The notes: a model not told the origin generated them from the letters alone. DNA of 64,000 bases from Acidobacteriota bacterium (GCA_023481105.1 JAMCWK010000151.1:1-64000), one strand, 5' to 3'. Counted from the stretch's first letter, positions 47,940-58,424 are shown. Program-made: numbers and translations.

Positions 47940-48977
47940 ATGACCGCGCTTAATCCTCACGCCGCATTGCGCGCACTTCCCAAGGCCGAGCTGCATCTGC
48001 ACCTCGAAGGCACCATCGAGCCCGCCACCGTCGTCGAATTAGCCGCCAGCCACGGCGTGAAGCTAACCGAGCGCGAAGCGCTGGCCCGCTATAGTTACAC
48101 CGACTTCCGCGGCTTCCTTGACGCTTTCAAGTGGGTCACCTCCTTCCTCCGCGAGCCGGCAGACTTCGCGCTCATCACGCGGCGCATGTCGGAAAAACTG
48201 ATTTCGCAAAATGTGGTGTACGCCGAAGTCTTCGTTGCGGTCGGCATCTTGCTGTATCGCCGCCAGGACGTCGATGCCATGTTCCGCGCAATCTCCGACG
48301 CGGGAGATGAAGCGCGAAAAAACGGCCTGCATCTGCGCTGGATTTTCGACGCGACCCGGCAGTTCGGCCCGGACGCCGCCATGGAAGTTGCGCGCTGGGC
48401 GGCGCGACTCAAAGACCACGGCGTGGTGGCCTTCGGGATTGGCGGCGAAGAATTGTCTATCCCAGCCAGTGCCTTTCGCGCGGTGTACGAAGACGTCGCT
48501 GCGCAGGGACTCCACCGCCACATTCACGCCGGCGAAGTCGGCGGCCCGCAATCGGTGCGCGACGCCATCAACTTTCTGGAAGTCGAGCGCATTGGCCACG
48601 GCATCGGCGTCATGCACGACCCCGCACTGATGGATTCGCTGGCTGCTTCGCAGATTCCGCTGGAAGTTTGTCCTTCAAGCAACTTGTTTACTGGCGCGCT
48701 GGCCCGCCAGCGTAAAAATCCAAGTGCGCGGATCGAGGACCATCCCCTGCGCGAGCTCTACCGGCGCGGCCTGATGATTTCGCTCGGCTCCGACGATCCG
48801 GCCATGTTTCACACCAGCCTCGACGCCGAATACGATGCCGGCCTTCGCATGGGTTTGACGCTCAACGAATTGGTACACATCGCAGCCTGGGGATTTGTAG
48901 CCGCCTTCCTCCCCTCGGAAGAGAAGGCAGCTTTGCTTCGCGCATTCCATTCCAAACGCGAGGCGCTCGGTCTATAA
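47940..48977 (+). CDS. Adenosine deaminase family protein
   Basis: LPKAELHLHLEGTIEPATVVELA...HIHAGEVGGPQSVRDAINFLEVERIGHGIGVM...LEVCPSSN...ISLGSDDPAMFHTSLDAEY. Confidence 0.92.
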   Translation: MTALNPHAALRALPKAELHLHLEGTIEPATVVELAASHGVKLTEREALARYSYTDFRGFLDAFKWVTSFLREPADFALITRRMSEKLISQNVVYAEVFVAVGILLYRRQDVDAMFRAISDAGDEARKNGLHLRWIFDATRQFGPDAAMEVARWAARLKDHGVVAFGIGGEELSIPASAFRAVYEDVAAQGLHRHIHAGEVGGPQSVRDAINFLEVERIGHGIGVMHDPALMDSLAASQIPLEVCPSSNLFTGALARQRKNPSARIEDHPLRELYRRGLMISLGSDDPAMFHTSLDAEYDAGLRMGLTLNELVHIAAWGFVAAFLPSEEKAALLRAFHSKREALGL

Positions 48978-48985
48978 TTTCGCTC

Positions 48986-49228
48986 ATGAAAGCACACGTT
49001 TGGGTGATGCTGAAACCGACCGTCCTCGACCCGCAGGGGCAAACCATTCAGCACGCTTTGGCCTCGCTCGGCTATGCGCAAGTAAAAGGCGTCCGCCAGG
49101 GCAAATTCTTCGTTCTCGAGTTGAACGGGCTCTCGCGCGAAGACGCGCAAAAGCAAGTCGAGAAGATCGCCAAAGACGTCTTGACCAACCCAGTCATCGA
49201 ACACTTCCGCTACGAAATCGTTGAGTAG
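48986..49228 (+). CDS. purS: Phosphoribosylformylglycinamidine synthase subunit PurS
   Basis: MKAHVWVMLKPTVLDPQGQTIQHALASLGYAQVKGVRQGKFFVLELNG...LTNPVIEHFRYEIVE; full-length match to the PurS pattern. Confidence 0.93.
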   Translation: MKAHVWVMLKPTVLDPQGQTIQHALASLGYAQVKGVRQGKFFVLELNGLSREDAQKQVEKIAKDVLTNPVIEHFRYEIVE

Positions 49229-49367
49229 CACTGTTTCCGGCGATTGCTAACGCTTCGACAACCACAGCCGGAGCATTCCTCAGCTGCGTCGTGGGATATG
49301 CTATTCTGATGAAGATCGGTGCCTGCTTTTCCGCCAGCGCCGAACCATTCGAGAGGAGCCAGCCACC

Positions 49368-51224
49368 GTGTGCGGGATAGTCGGTTACATAGGTTCCAAA
49401 AAAGTTGTGCCCCTGATTCTGGACGGTCTGCGCCGCCTGGAATATCGCGGTTATGATTCCGCGGGCATCGCCGTGGTGGACAAGAACGGCAAGATGGAGA
49501 TTCGCCGCGCGTCCGGCAAGCTGCGCAACCTGGAAGAAGCCATTCGCCTTTCCCCGCTCGACGGTGTTTATGGCATTGGTCACACCCGCTGGGCCACCCA
49601 TGGCCGCCCCACGGAGGAAAACGCCCACCCGCATCGCGACTGCACCGGGCAGATCGTCGTCGTCCACAACGGAATCATCGAAAATTATCTTGATTTGAAG
49701 CACGAACTGGAGAAAGAGGGCCACAAGTTCGTAACCGAAACGGATACCGAAATTGTTGCCCACCTCGTCGAAAAATATTCCAAGAATGAATGCCTGGAAG
49801 AAGCCATGCGCAAGGCCGTGCTCCGTTTGCGCGGCGTCTATGCGTTGGCCGTCGTCTCCACCAAGGAGCCCAACAAAATTGTCGCGGCGCGCCTCGGCCC
49901 GCCCGCGGTCATCGGACTCGGCCACGACGAATACTTCGTCGCCAGCGACATCCCTGCAATCCTTTATCACACACGCGACGTCTTCTTTCTCTCTGACGGC
50001 GACCTCGCCGTCATCACGCCGCAGGGCGTGCGCCTGCTGGACTTCGAAGGCCGCGCCATTCAGCGCCAGGTGCAGCACGTTACCTGGGACCCCATCATGG
50101 CGGAAAAGGGCGGCTTCAAGCATTTCATGCAGAAGGAAATTTTTGAGCAGCCGCGCGCCGTCCGCGACACTCTCCTCGGCCGCATTTCGCTGGAGACCGG
50201 CAAGGTCTTCCTCGACGAAATGGATATCACCGAGGAGGAATTCCGCACGTTCCGCAATGTGCGCATCGTTGCTTGCGGCACGAGTTGGCACGCCGCCGTC
50301 GCCGGCAAGTTCATGATTGAGAAACTCGCGAAGATTCCTGTCGAAGTGGATTACGGCAGCGAGTTCCGCTACCGCGACCCTATCATCGACAATAAAACAT
50401 TGGCCATTATGATCAGCCAGTCCGGCGAAACAGCGGACACTCTGGCCGGGCAGCGTGAGGCCAAATCGAAGGGCGCGAAAACGCTGGCCATTTGCAATGT
50501 CGTGGGCGCCATGGTGACGCGCGAAGCCAACGGCACCATCTATACGCATGCCGGCCCGGAAATCGGCGTCGCCTCCACGAAAGCCTTCACCGGGCAGCTC
50601 ACCGCGCTCTATCTCATCGCGCTGTACCTCGCGCAGACGCGCAACTCCATTCCGGCAGATCAGGCGCGCGAGTTGATGCACGAGCTCACCCGTTTGCCGC
50701 ACAAGCTGGAAACCATTTTGCAGCGCGACGAAGAGTACGAGGAGCTGGCCAAGAAGCTTTTCCGCTACACCAATTTTCTCTATCTCGGTCGCGGCATCCA
50801 CTATCCCATCGCCCTCGAGGGCGCTCTGAAGCTGAAGGAAATTTCTTACATTCACGCCGAAGGCTATCCGGCCGGCGAGATGAAGCACGGCCCCAACGCG
50901 CTCATTGATGAAAACCTTCCCGTCGTCGTCCTGGCTACGCGCGACGAGAAGGACCCTGCCTCCATGACGCGCTACGAAAAAACCGTCTCCAACATCCAGG
51001 AAGTGCAGGCGCGCGACGGCATCGTCATTTCCGTCGTCACGGAGGGCGACACTCTGGCCCGCCAGGCCTCCGACCATGTGATAGAAATTCCTGAAACTTT
51101 GGAAATCCTGACGCCCATCCTGGAAATCGTGCCGCTCCAGTTGCTGGCGTACCACATCGCCGTTCGCCGCGGCTGCGACGTGGACCAGCCACGCAACCTG
51201 GCCAAGTCTGTCACCGTCGAATAG
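49368..51224 (+). CDS. glmS: Glutamine--fructose-6-phosphate aminotransferase (isomerizing), GTG start
   Basis: [34 protein letters not shown]...[21 protein letters not shown]...[10 protein letters not shown]...[13 protein letters not shown]. Confidence 0.97.
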   Translation: MCGIVGYIGSKKVVPLILDGLRRLEYRGYDSAGIAVVDKNGKMEIRRASGKLRNLEEAIRLSPLDGVYGIGHTRWATHGRPTEENAHPHRDCTGQIVVVHNGIIENYLDLKHELEKEGHKFVTETDTEIVAHLVEKYSKNECLEEAMRKAVLRLRGVYALAVVSTKEPNKIVAARLGPPAVIGLGHDEYFVASDIPAILYHTRDVFFLSDGDLAVITPQGVRLLDFEGRAIQRQVQHVTWDPIMAEKGGFKHFMQKEIFEQPRAVRDTLLGRISLETGKVFLDEMDITEEEFRTFRNVRIVACGTSWHAAVAGKFMIEKLAKIPVEVDYGSEFRYRDPIIDNKTLAIMISQSGETADTLAGQREAKSKGAKTLAICNVVGAMVTREANGTIYTHAGPEIGVASTKAFTGQLTALYLIALYLAQTRNSIPADQARELMHELTRLPHKLETILQRDEEYEELAKKLFRYTNFLYLGRGIHYPIALEGALKLKEISYIHAEGYPAGEMKHGPNALIDENLPVVVLATRDEKDPASMTRYEKTVSNIQEVQARDGIVISVVTEGDTLARQASDHVIEIPETLEILTPILEIVPLQLLAYHIAVRRGCDVDQPRNLAKSVTVE

Positions 51225-51242
51225 ATTGAGGTGCCTTAGCTC

Positions 51243-52541
51243 GTGATGCGGCGGTCCGCAGCTTCAACAATTCTTTTCCTCCTCGGCATTTGCTTGCTCG
51301 CTTCCCCGCTTGCTGCGCAGACCGCCAAGCTGGCGCAGATAAAAGTAAGCGGCTCGTCCCGATTCCCGGAGTCGCTGATCGCCCCAGCCTCCGGCCTCTC
51401 GATCGGTGACACCATCTCCAAGGACGACATTCAGGCCGCCGCTAATCGCCTGGCCGACCTCGGCCCGTTTACCAACGTGCGCTACAAGTTCACGAGCCAG
51501 GCCGATACCGTCTCCGTCGAATTCACTCTTGCCGATGCCCCCACGATCCCCGTGCTGTTTGATAATTTCACGCTTTTCAGCGACGAGGAGCTCACGCAAG
51601 CCATCAAGGATTCGGTGGGTCTTTTCGATGGCACCGCCCCCGAGCAGGGTTCAATCCTCGACTCCATGACCGATGCCTTGCAGCAGTTTCTGGCGCAGCA
51701 CGGCATCAAGGCCGTCGTCGAGCGAACCTATCTTGCCGGCCCGGGCGAATCCGGCATGTTGCAACGGTTTGAAATCAAGGGTGCCGCCGGCTTGAAAGTA
51801 GGTGCGGTGCAGTTTGGCGACGCGTTGGCTGCGGAATCCAACAAATTGGCCGTTCCGCTCCGCGACCTGATTGGCAAGCCCTTTTCGCGCTTTTCGATTG
51901 GCGTGTTTGCCAGCGAGCAGGTCCGCCCGCTCTATCTCGCGCGCGGCCACTTGCGCGTGCAATTCGGCACACCGCAGGCGCGCTTTACCGGCAATCCCAC
52001 CCAGCCGCTGCCCGACAACGTCACCGTAATCTTGCCCATCACGCCCGGCCCCGCCTATCGCTGGGGCGGCGCCACGTGGAGCGGCAACACGGTCTTCATC
52101 CCCCAAGCCCTCGTGGATTTCATGGGCTTTGCGCCCGACGAACTGGCCGACGGAATGAAGGTGGAAGCCGGTTGGGAACGCGTGAAGAAGGAATATGCAA
52201 GGCACGGCTATCTGGACGCCGCTATTGACGCGGAGCCCGCGCTCGACGATGCCGCCGCACGCGTGCGCTACTGCGTCCGCGTCACCGAGGGGATTCAGTA
52301 CCGCATGGGGCGGCTTGTCATCACCGGGCTATCTCTAACCGCCGAGCGCCTCTTGATTGCCGCCTGGCGCATTCCCGCCGGCGAAGTTTTCGACAAGTCG
52401 TACTTTGACGACTTCCTCGCCAACCAGGTGAAGAACAAGAAACTTTTCGGCGAGCATGTCGTCCATTTCCAGCGCGCCGACCACTTGCTCCAGACAGACC
52501 TGCTGCACAAAACTGTGGATGTCCTTCTCGATTTCAAATAA
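51243..52541 (+). CDS. Secreted POTRA-domain protein without obvious beta barrel
   Basis: Signal peptide; repeated POTRA-like segments (LAQIKVSGSSRFPESLIAPASGLSIGDTISKDDIQAAANRLADLGPFTNVRY; YRMGRLVITGLSLTAERLLIAAWRIPAGEVFDKSYFDDFL). ORF ends before any OM barrel. Confidence 0.75.
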   Translation: MMRRSAASTILFLLGICLLASPLAAQTAKLAQIKVSGSSRFPESLIAPASGLSIGDTISKDDIQAAANRLADLGPFTNVRYKFTSQADTVSVEFTLADAPTIPVLFDNFTLFSDEELTQAIKDSVGLFDGTAPEQGSILDSMTDALQQFLAQHGIKAVVERTYLAGPGESGMLQRFEIKGAAGLKVGAVQFGDALAAESNKLAVPLRDLIGKPFSRFSIGVFASEQVRPLYLARGHLRVQFGTPQARFTGNPTQPLPDNVTVILPITPGPAYRWGGATWSGNTVFIPQALVDFMGFAPDELADGMKVEAGWERVKKEYARHGYLDAAIDAEPALDDAAARVRYCVRVTEGIQYRMGRLVITGLSLTAERLLIAAWRIPAGEVFDKSYFDDFLANQVKNKKLFGEHVVHFQRADHLLQTDLLHKTVDVLLDFK

Positions 52542-52597
52542 TTCGTGTCAGAATGTGGGTTGACGTTTGGGCGACTCAAAGTTCAAGGCTCTGCATC

Positions 52598-53485
52598 ATG
52601 GCCCATCTAGCGAAAAACCGTCTCGACACGCCCGGCGCACTCGATCTCTCCCGGGCCGCGGAAAAGCAACAGGCGCTGCTCGCGCGCCTGGCCGCGCTCG
52701 ATTCCCTGCTGGTCGCGCTCTCCGGCGGCGCCGATTCCGCCTACTTGTCTTGGTCCGCGCACCGCGCTCTGGGCGAGCGCGCACTTTCCATCACTGCGCT
52801 TTCCGCAAGCTTCTCTGCGCACGACCGTCGGCAAGTGGAATCGTTTGTCCGCCACGCCGGCGTTCGGCACGAATTCATTCAAACGGAAGAGTTGGAAAAC
52901 CCACTGTATGTTGCGAACAATTCCGACCGCTGTTATTTCTGCAAAGCGGAGCTCTTCACCGTTCTCGGCCGTCTAGCCCAGCGGCGCGGCTTCGCTGCCC
53001 TGGCGTACGGCATTAACGCCGACGACACGCTGGATTTTCGCCCCGGCCACCGCGCTGCTTCGGAGCACAAAGTTCTCGCACCCTTGCTGGAAGCAGAGAT
53101 GAGCAAAGCGGAGATTCGCGAACTTTCGCGCGTCGCCGGACTTCCCACATGGGATCGTCCTGCATCGGCGTGTCTCGCTTCGCGCATCCCTTACGGCACT
53201 TCGGTCACCCGCGAAACCCTGGCGCAGGTCGAGGCCGGCGAAGCCGTCCTCCGCGAGCTCGGCTTCCTGCAATTTCGTGTGCGCTATTACGGCGCGCATG
53301 CCCGCGTGGAGATTGATCGCGCCGAGCTTGCTCGCGCATTTCAACCCGATATTCTCCGCGCGATGGAGGAGCGTCTCGCGCGCGTGGGTTTTTCCTCCGT
53401 CACCGTGGACCCGGACGGCTATCGCCAGGGCTCGCTCACCCAGGAGCTGCTCAGCCATAATTCCTCTCTTCAAATCGAAGATTGA
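52598..53485 (+). CDS. larE: ATP-dependent sacrificial sulfur transferase LarE
   Basis: LVALSGGADSAYLSWSAHRAL; NNSDRCYFCKAELF; YGINADDTLDFRPG; RPASACLASRIPYGTSVT. Confidence 0.9.
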   Translation: MAHLAKNRLDTPGALDLSRAAEKQQALLARLAALDSLLVALSGGADSAYLSWSAHRALGERALSITALSASFSAHDRRQVESFVRHAGVRHEFIQTEELENPLYVANNSDRCYFCKAELFTVLGRLAQRRGFAALAYGINADDTLDFRPGHRAASEHKVLAPLLEAEMSKAEIRELSRVAGLPTWDRPASACLASRIPYGTSVTRETLAQVEAGEAVLRELGFLQFRVRYYGAHARVEIDRAELARAFQPDILRAMEERLARVGFSSVTVDPDGYRQGSLTQELLSHNSSLQIED

Positions 53486-53572
53486 GTTGCGTGCGCTTTG
53501 CATGCCTCTTTTTCACTCACAAGGAACCAAACGGTTCTCCATTGCGTACCTGAAGGTGTGGAGAGGTGTGCG

Positions 53573-54574
53573 ATGACCTTCCCTGCTTTCTTCCGCGGTA
53601 AGGCAAAATGCGCAGCACAGTTTTTGTTGTCTGGCGTATTTCTGCTGGCCGCCCTCGCCGCCGGATGTAACGTTGAGCCCGGCGCCACCGGGACATTTGA
53701 AAAAACTTTGACCGTGGATGGCCCAGTGCATTTCGAATTGTCCACGGGTTCCGGCGACATCGAAATCGTTTCCGGTCCTGCGGGGCAAGTTCACATCCGC
53801 GGCGAGTTCCGTGTGCAGACATTTCTTTTCGGCGGCACGCAGCGCCGCATGGAGGATCTTCGCGCGAACCCGCCCATCGAACAGCACGGCAACATCATCA
53901 ACGTGGGCCGCGACAAGCAGCGCTTGCGCAATATCACCATCAACTACCGCATCACCGTGCCGCAAGAAACTCTTTTGCGCGCGCGCTCGGGTTCCGGGGA
54001 CGTCCTGGTGCGCGGGCTGCATGGCCCCATTACCGTAGGCACCGGCTCCGGCAATGTCACCGTGGAAAATATCGGGGACGAAGTCGAGGCCACCACCGGC
54101 AGCGGCGATGTTCGTGCCACGGACGTGGCCGGCCCTCTCGAAGCCACCACCGGCTCTGGCGACATGCAATTGACCAGCATCCGTGGCGCCATCCGCACAC
54201 GCACCGGCTCCGGCAACGTGATCATCTCCCGGCCGGGTGACCGCGCCCAAGCCTCCACTGGCAGCGGCGACGTGCGCGTTTCCGATGCCGCTGCCGACCT
54301 GCGCCTTTCCACCAGCTCCGGCGACCTCACGATTGAAGGCAATCCTTCCGCGCAGAGTTACTGGGACTTGCAGACCAGCTCCGGCGAAATCCGCATCGAC
54401 GTCTCCGATTCGGCGAGCTTCCGCCTCGACGCGCGCACTTCCTCCGGCTACTTGGATACGAAAATTCCTCTGACCATCGAAGAGAAGAGTCGAAAATCCT
54501 TGCGCGCTCGCGCGGGCAGCGGCGCAGCGCGCATTCAGGCGGAGACCACTTCCGGTGACATCCGCATTCGCTGA
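53573..54574 (+). CDS. DUF4097-type beta-repeat lipoprotein
   Basis: Lipobox LAAGC; many T-[GS]-S-G-[DN] repeats (TGSGNVTVENI, TTGSGDVRATDV, TTGSGDMQLTSI, RTGSGNVIIS, STGSGDVRVSD, STSSGDLTIEG). Confidence 0.85.
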   Translation: MTFPAFFRGKAKCAAQFLLSGVFLLAALAAGCNVEPGATGTFEKTLTVDGPVHFELSTGSGDIEIVSGPAGQVHIRGEFRVQTFLFGGTQRRMEDLRANPPIEQHGNIINVGRDKQRLRNITINYRITVPQETLLRARSGSGDVLVRGLHGPITVGTGSGNVTVENIGDEVEATTGSGDVRATDVAGPLEATTGSGDMQLTSIRGAIRTRTGSGNVIISRPGDRAQASTGSGDVRVSDAAADLRLSTSSGDLTIEGNPSAQSYWDLQTSSGEIRIDVSDSASFRLDARTSSGYLDTKIPLTIEEKSRKSLRARAGSGAARIQAETTSGDIRIR

Positions 54575-54616
54575 GGAACGCAGCCAATCGCGCGTGGCAC
54601 TCCGCAGCGCGTGCGG

Positions 54617-55429
54617 CTAATTGAATCCGGCCATCTCCCACTTCTTCAGGATGTCCTGCACCAGCGCCTTCACTTTGGCGATCACTTTCTTGTAATACTC
54701 GTCCGCCTTGGCCTGGTCGAAATCTTTTGGCCAGCCCTGCCCTTCTTTGTAGAGGCCGATTGTTGACGGCGCGGGCACCGCTGACCACGTGCCCGGCGCA
54801 GGATTCGCCGTCGTCATGTCCTTGCCCGTGTACAGCTCTTTGTGCACCAGCTTCGGATTGATCGCCTGGATGAACGCCGTCTCGTTGATGCCGGCGTGCC
54901 CGCCGTCTTCTTTGAAGACCTCCAGCGTCACGTCGCTCGCCAGTGACCACCAATTAATCACCAGCGTGTTCACCTTGTGCGCCAGCGCGATTTCGCTGGC
55001 CACCGCATTCAGAATTGCCGTCTGCCCGCCGCCGTGCCCGTTGATCACCACAATGTTCTTGAACCCGTTCTTCACCATGCCTTCCAGCACCGCGCGAAAA
55101 TATCCGCGAAAAGCATCTTCGGAAATGTGCACTGCGCCCGGATAAGGAGACATGGAGCCGGTCACTCCGTACGGAATGTGCGGCGCGACCAGCGCATTTA
55201 TGTCCGCCGCAATCGCATTGGCGATGGCCACCGGGGCCGTATTGTCCGCGCCGTTGTTGATGACGCCGTGCGGCTCGAGCGTCCCCACGGTCACCAGCAC
55301 GGTCTTCACCTTCGTCGGCACGATTTGCCGGAACTCCATCCAGTTCAAATCGTCCATCGCCCGCGTGGGTAGTTGCTGGGCGCTGACAGAGCATGTGACC
55401 AAAGCAATCAGAATAAAAAGTTTCCGCAT
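54617..55429 (-). CDS. Creatininase family protein, secreted
   Basis: Signal peptide; VLVTVGTLEPHGVINNGADNTAPVAIANAIA...GFKNIVVINGHGGGQTAILNAVASEIA...DGGHAGINETAFI. Confidence 0.88.
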   Translation of the reverse strand: MRKLFILIALVTCSVSAQQLPTRAMDDLNWMEFRQIVPTKVKTVLVTVGTLEPHGVINNGADNTAPVAIANAIAADINALVAPHIPYGVTGSMSPYPGAVHISEDAFRGYFRAVLEGMVKNGFKNIVVINGHGGGQTAILNAVASEIALAHKVNTLVINWWSLASDVTLEVFKEDGGHAGINETAFIQAINPKLVHKELYTGKDMTTANPAPGTWSAVPAPSTIGLYKEGQGWPKDFDQAKADEYYKKVIAKVKALVQDILKKWEMAGFN

Positions 55430-55464
55430 GGGTCCTCCAATAAACTTTGGGGATTGTAACTGAT

Positions 55465-56394
55465 TCAGGAGCGCACAGCAGCGGAGTTGCGCGCAGCAGA
55501 ATCGCGCGCTGCGAGAATCGTGTTGACGTGAATGCGCACAGTGTCTTCCACGCGCCGCGCGTATCCGCCCGCCAGCGTCACCGCCACCGGCACCTTCAGG
55601 CGCCGCGCGTGCTCGAACACCAGCCGGTCGCGCCTTTGCAATCCTTCTATGGTCAGCCGCAGGCCGCCGAGTTGATCTTCCATGTACGGGTCCGCTCCTC
55701 CCACATAAAACAGCACGTCCGGATGGAAATCATGGAACGCTTGAATCAAGTGTTTTTCCAGAATGGCTAAGTAATCCGCGTCGCCGATGCCGTCCGGCAA
55801 ATGCAGGTCAATGTTCGACGCCATTTTGGGATACGGGTAGTTGTTCTCCTGATGGATGGAAAGCGTAAAAACGTCGCCGTCGCCACCGAAAATTTCTGCC
55901 GTGCCGTTTCCCTGATGTACGTCGGTGTCCACCACCATGGCCGTGGCCACGGCATTGTCGAATTGCAGCCGGCGAATGGCGATGGCCACATCGTGGATCG
56001 CGCAGAAGCCTTCGCCGTGCTCCGGGAACGCGTGATGAAACCCGCCGCCAATGTTGACCGCGAATCCATCGGCCAGCGCCTGCTGCCCGGCCAGCGTAGT
56101 GCCACCCGCCGCGCACCAGAACGCTTCGATGGTTTCCACGGAGTACGGGATTTCCAGCCGCATCAACTCGGTGAGCGAAAGCTTCCCGCTCTTCAGTTTG
56201 CGCACCCACTCCTGCGAGTGCACGCGCAGCACGTCGGCATCGGGTGCTGGCTCCGGCGCCACGAAATCGCCGTCCTCCGCCAACTTTTCGCGTAGCAGCG
56301 TTTCCCGCACCAGGCGGTATTTCTGCGACGCAAAAACGTGCGCGCCCAGGTTCAAGTCGTAGCGTTCGTGATAAATGAGTTTGAACGGCAGCAT
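55465..56394 (-). CDS. Histone deacetylase family protein
   Basis: NIGGGFHHAFPEHGEGFCAIHDVAIAIRRL...VVDTDVHQGNGTAEIFGGD...ADPYMEDQLGGLRLT...VTLAGGYA. Confidence 0.92.
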   Translation of the reverse strand: MLPFKLIYHERYDLNLGAHVFASQKYRLVRETLLREKLAEDGDFVAPEPAPDADVLRVHSQEWVRKLKSGKLSLTELMRLEIPYSVETIEAFWCAAGGTTLAGQQALADGFAVNIGGGFHHAFPEHGEGFCAIHDVAIAIRRLQFDNAVATAMVVDTDVHQGNGTAEIFGGDGDVFTLSIHQENNYPYPKMASNIDLHLPDGIGDADYLAILEKHLIQAFHDFHPDVLFYVGGADPYMEDQLGGLRLTIEGLQRRDRLVFEHARRLKVPVAVTLAGGYARRVEDTVRIHVNTILAARDSAARNSAAVRS

Positions 56395-56557
56395 TTTTCC
56401 GTGCAACAGCCTACCTGCAACCCCTTATCGAATCAACCTGTCCAGAGGCGGAATCCACTTCGCCCGCCCGCGTCGCCCATTGCGGCTGCAAAGCGGTGCT
56501 AAGATTGTTGCGCGGGCCGCGCCAAGCTTGTTTTGCTGTGAGAAAGGGCAGTCCTTG

Positions 56558-57445
56558 ATGCTTACGAACAATCCCGGCAGCCGCAACGGGAGAATTGTAT
56601 TTCTGCTCACGCTCGTGGCGGCGTGCTGGTTTGCCAGTGCGTGCCAGACTGAAAAGCCCGTCGAGTCCAGACAGTTTCCGTTTCGTGGAATCGTCGTCAA
56701 CGTGAACCCGACGGCAAAGACCGTCATGATCCACCACGATGAAATCCCGGGCTACATGATGTCCATGACCATGGAATTCAAGCTCAAGGACTCCGGGGAT
56801 TACGCGCGTTTGACCAGCGGCGACACGATTGATGCTACTCTCGTGGTGAGTGGAACTTCCTCTTATTTGCAGGACCTGAAAATCACCAAAGGCGATCCGA
56901 ACTTTTCTGCCCCGCCGGGCGCGGCTTCCGTCCGTGAACCGAAGCCCGGAGACGCTGTGCCGGATGTCCAGCTCATCGACGACAACGGCAAGCTTTTTCG
57001 ATTGCGCGAGCTGCGAGGCCGCAGACTTGTCATCACCTTCATCTACACTCGCTGCCCCCTGCCGGACTTCTGCCCCTTGATGAATCGGAATTTCGCCAAG
57101 ATCGCCGCGGAGTTGGACAAGGATTCTGCGCTGGCCAGGCGCACCGTATTGCTGAGCATCAGCTTCGACCCGAAATACGATACGCCGGAAGTGCTCAAGC
57201 AGAATTTGGCTATGTACCGGGATGCCACGCGTCCGGGTCTGGCGCAGTGGCTCTTCGCCACCGGAAAGCCCGACCAAATCACCTCGATCGCGGAATTTTC
57301 TGGCGTCTGGTACAAGGAGCAGCCGGATCAGGTGCTGCACAATCTGCGCACCATCGTGCTAAGTCCGGACGGCAAAGTGGAAGTCGTTTTCCGCGGCAAC
57401 GAGTGGAAACCGGAAGAAGTGCTGCGCGTCCTTCGTCAACCCTGA
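56558..57445 (+). CDS. Lipoprotein with N-terminal CusF-like copper-binding domain fused to SCO1/SenC domain
   Basis: FRGIVVNVNPTAKTVMIHHDEIPGYMMSMTMEFKLKD (CusF-like); LRELRGRRLVITFIYTRCPLPDFCPLMNRNF...TVLLSISFDPKYDTPEVLKQ (SCO thioredoxin fold). Confidence 0.88.
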   Translation: MLTNNPGSRNGRIVFLLTLVAACWFASACQTEKPVESRQFPFRGIVVNVNPTAKTVMIHHDEIPGYMMSMTMEFKLKDSGDYARLTSGDTIDATLVVSGTSSYLQDLKITKGDPNFSAPPGAASVREPKPGDAVPDVQLIDDNGKLFRLRELRGRRLVITFIYTRCPLPDFCPLMNRNFAKIAAELDKDSALARRTVLLSISFDPKYDTPEVLKQNLAMYRDATRPGLAQWLFATGKPDQITSIAEFSGVWYKEQPDQVLHNLRTIVLSPDGKVEVVFRGNEWKPEEVLRVLRQP

Positions 57446-57449
57446 TGCT

Positions 57450-58424
57450 TCAGTTTTCGCGCTCGAGAATGAAATCGGGTAGCGCCAGCAGCGCGCGGCG
57501 GTAATCGGAGTCCGACAAATCCAGCAAGCAGGCTTTGGCTTTCGCCGCGAAGTCTTGCGCGAGCCTCCGCGTGCGCTCGATGGCCCCGGTCGTGCGCACC
57601 AGCGACGTAATCTGGTCCCGGCGCACGCTGACGAATCCTTTTTCATCGAGAATGGTGTTCACCATCCTCCGCTCCTCCGGCCCGGATCCCTCCAGCGCGT
57701 AAATCAGCGGCAGCGTGATTTTCCCGTCCTTCAAATCATTCAGCACCGGCTTACCCAGAATTTTCGGCGACGCCGTGAAGTCCAACAAGTCGTCCACCAC
57801 CTGGAACGCCAGCCCGGAGTATTTGCCGTATTCCGCGAGCGCCTGCTCCGTCAGCGGATCGCGGTCGGCCAGCACCGCGCCAAGTTGCGCGCAGCCCGAA
57901 AGCAGGCACGCTGTCTTGCGGTACGCCAGGTCTAGCGCTTCTGCTTCTGTCTGCTCCAGGCGGCCGAGCTGCGTGAGCTGCATCAACTCGCCTTCCACCA
58001 TGTTTTGCGTGAGGTCAATCAGGATATCGAGGACGCGGAAATTGCGCTCGCGCAGCGCCATCTGGAACGACTGCATGTACAGCCAGTCCCCCGCCAGCAC
58101 GGACATGTGGTTGCCCCAGCGCGAATTCGCGGAGGCCCGGCCGCGGCGGAGGTTGGCATCGTCAATGACGTCGTCGTGCACCAGCGTGGCGGAGTGAATC
58201 AGCTCGACGACGGCGCCCAGCCGGATCGCGCCTTCTCCGCGCACGCCGCAAAAGCGCGCGCTCAAGAGCAACAGCGCCGGCCGCAGCCGCTTCCCGCCGC
58301 CGCTGAGCAGGTAGTTGCCGATCTCCGACACCGGCTCCAGCGCGGAATTGCTCTGCGCGGCGATTTCCTCTTCGACGCGCGCCAAGTCATCGCGCACCAA
58401 CTCGAAGATCTCTTTAACCGTCAC
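57450..58424 (-). CDS. Polyprenyl diphosphate synthase
   Basis: GGGKRLRPALLLLSARF; LIHSATLVHDDVIDDANLRRGRAS; GLAFQVVDDLLDFTAS. Confidence 0.94.
   Translation of the reverse strand: MTVKEIFELVRDDLARVEEEIAAQSNSALEPVSEIGNYLLSGGGKRLRPALLLLSARFCGVRGEGAIRLGAVVELIHSATLVHDDVIDDANLRRGRASANSRWGNHMSVLAGDWLYMQSFQMALRERNFRVLDILIDLTQNMVEGELMQLTQLGRLEQTEAEALDLAYRKTACLLSGCAQLGAVLADRDPLTEQALAEYGKYSGLAFQVVDDLLDFTASPKILGKPVLNDLKDGKITLPLIYALEGSGPEERRMVNTILDEKGFVSVRRDQITSLVRTTGAIERTRRLAQDFAAKAKACLLDLSDSDYRRALLALPDFILEREN

Noticed and set aside
49229-49367. Possible glmS ribozyme/riboswitch upstream of glmS
   Set aside because: Only ~139 nt; I could not recognise the conserved glmS ribozyme core.
49194-51155. 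653-aa minus-strand ORF
   Set aside because: Antisense shadow of glmS, which has complete motif support.
53700-54570. Repetitive DNA resembling a spacer array
   Set aside because: Periodicity comes from TGSG protein repeats in an intact ORF; repeats are degenerate at DNA level, so not CRISPR.
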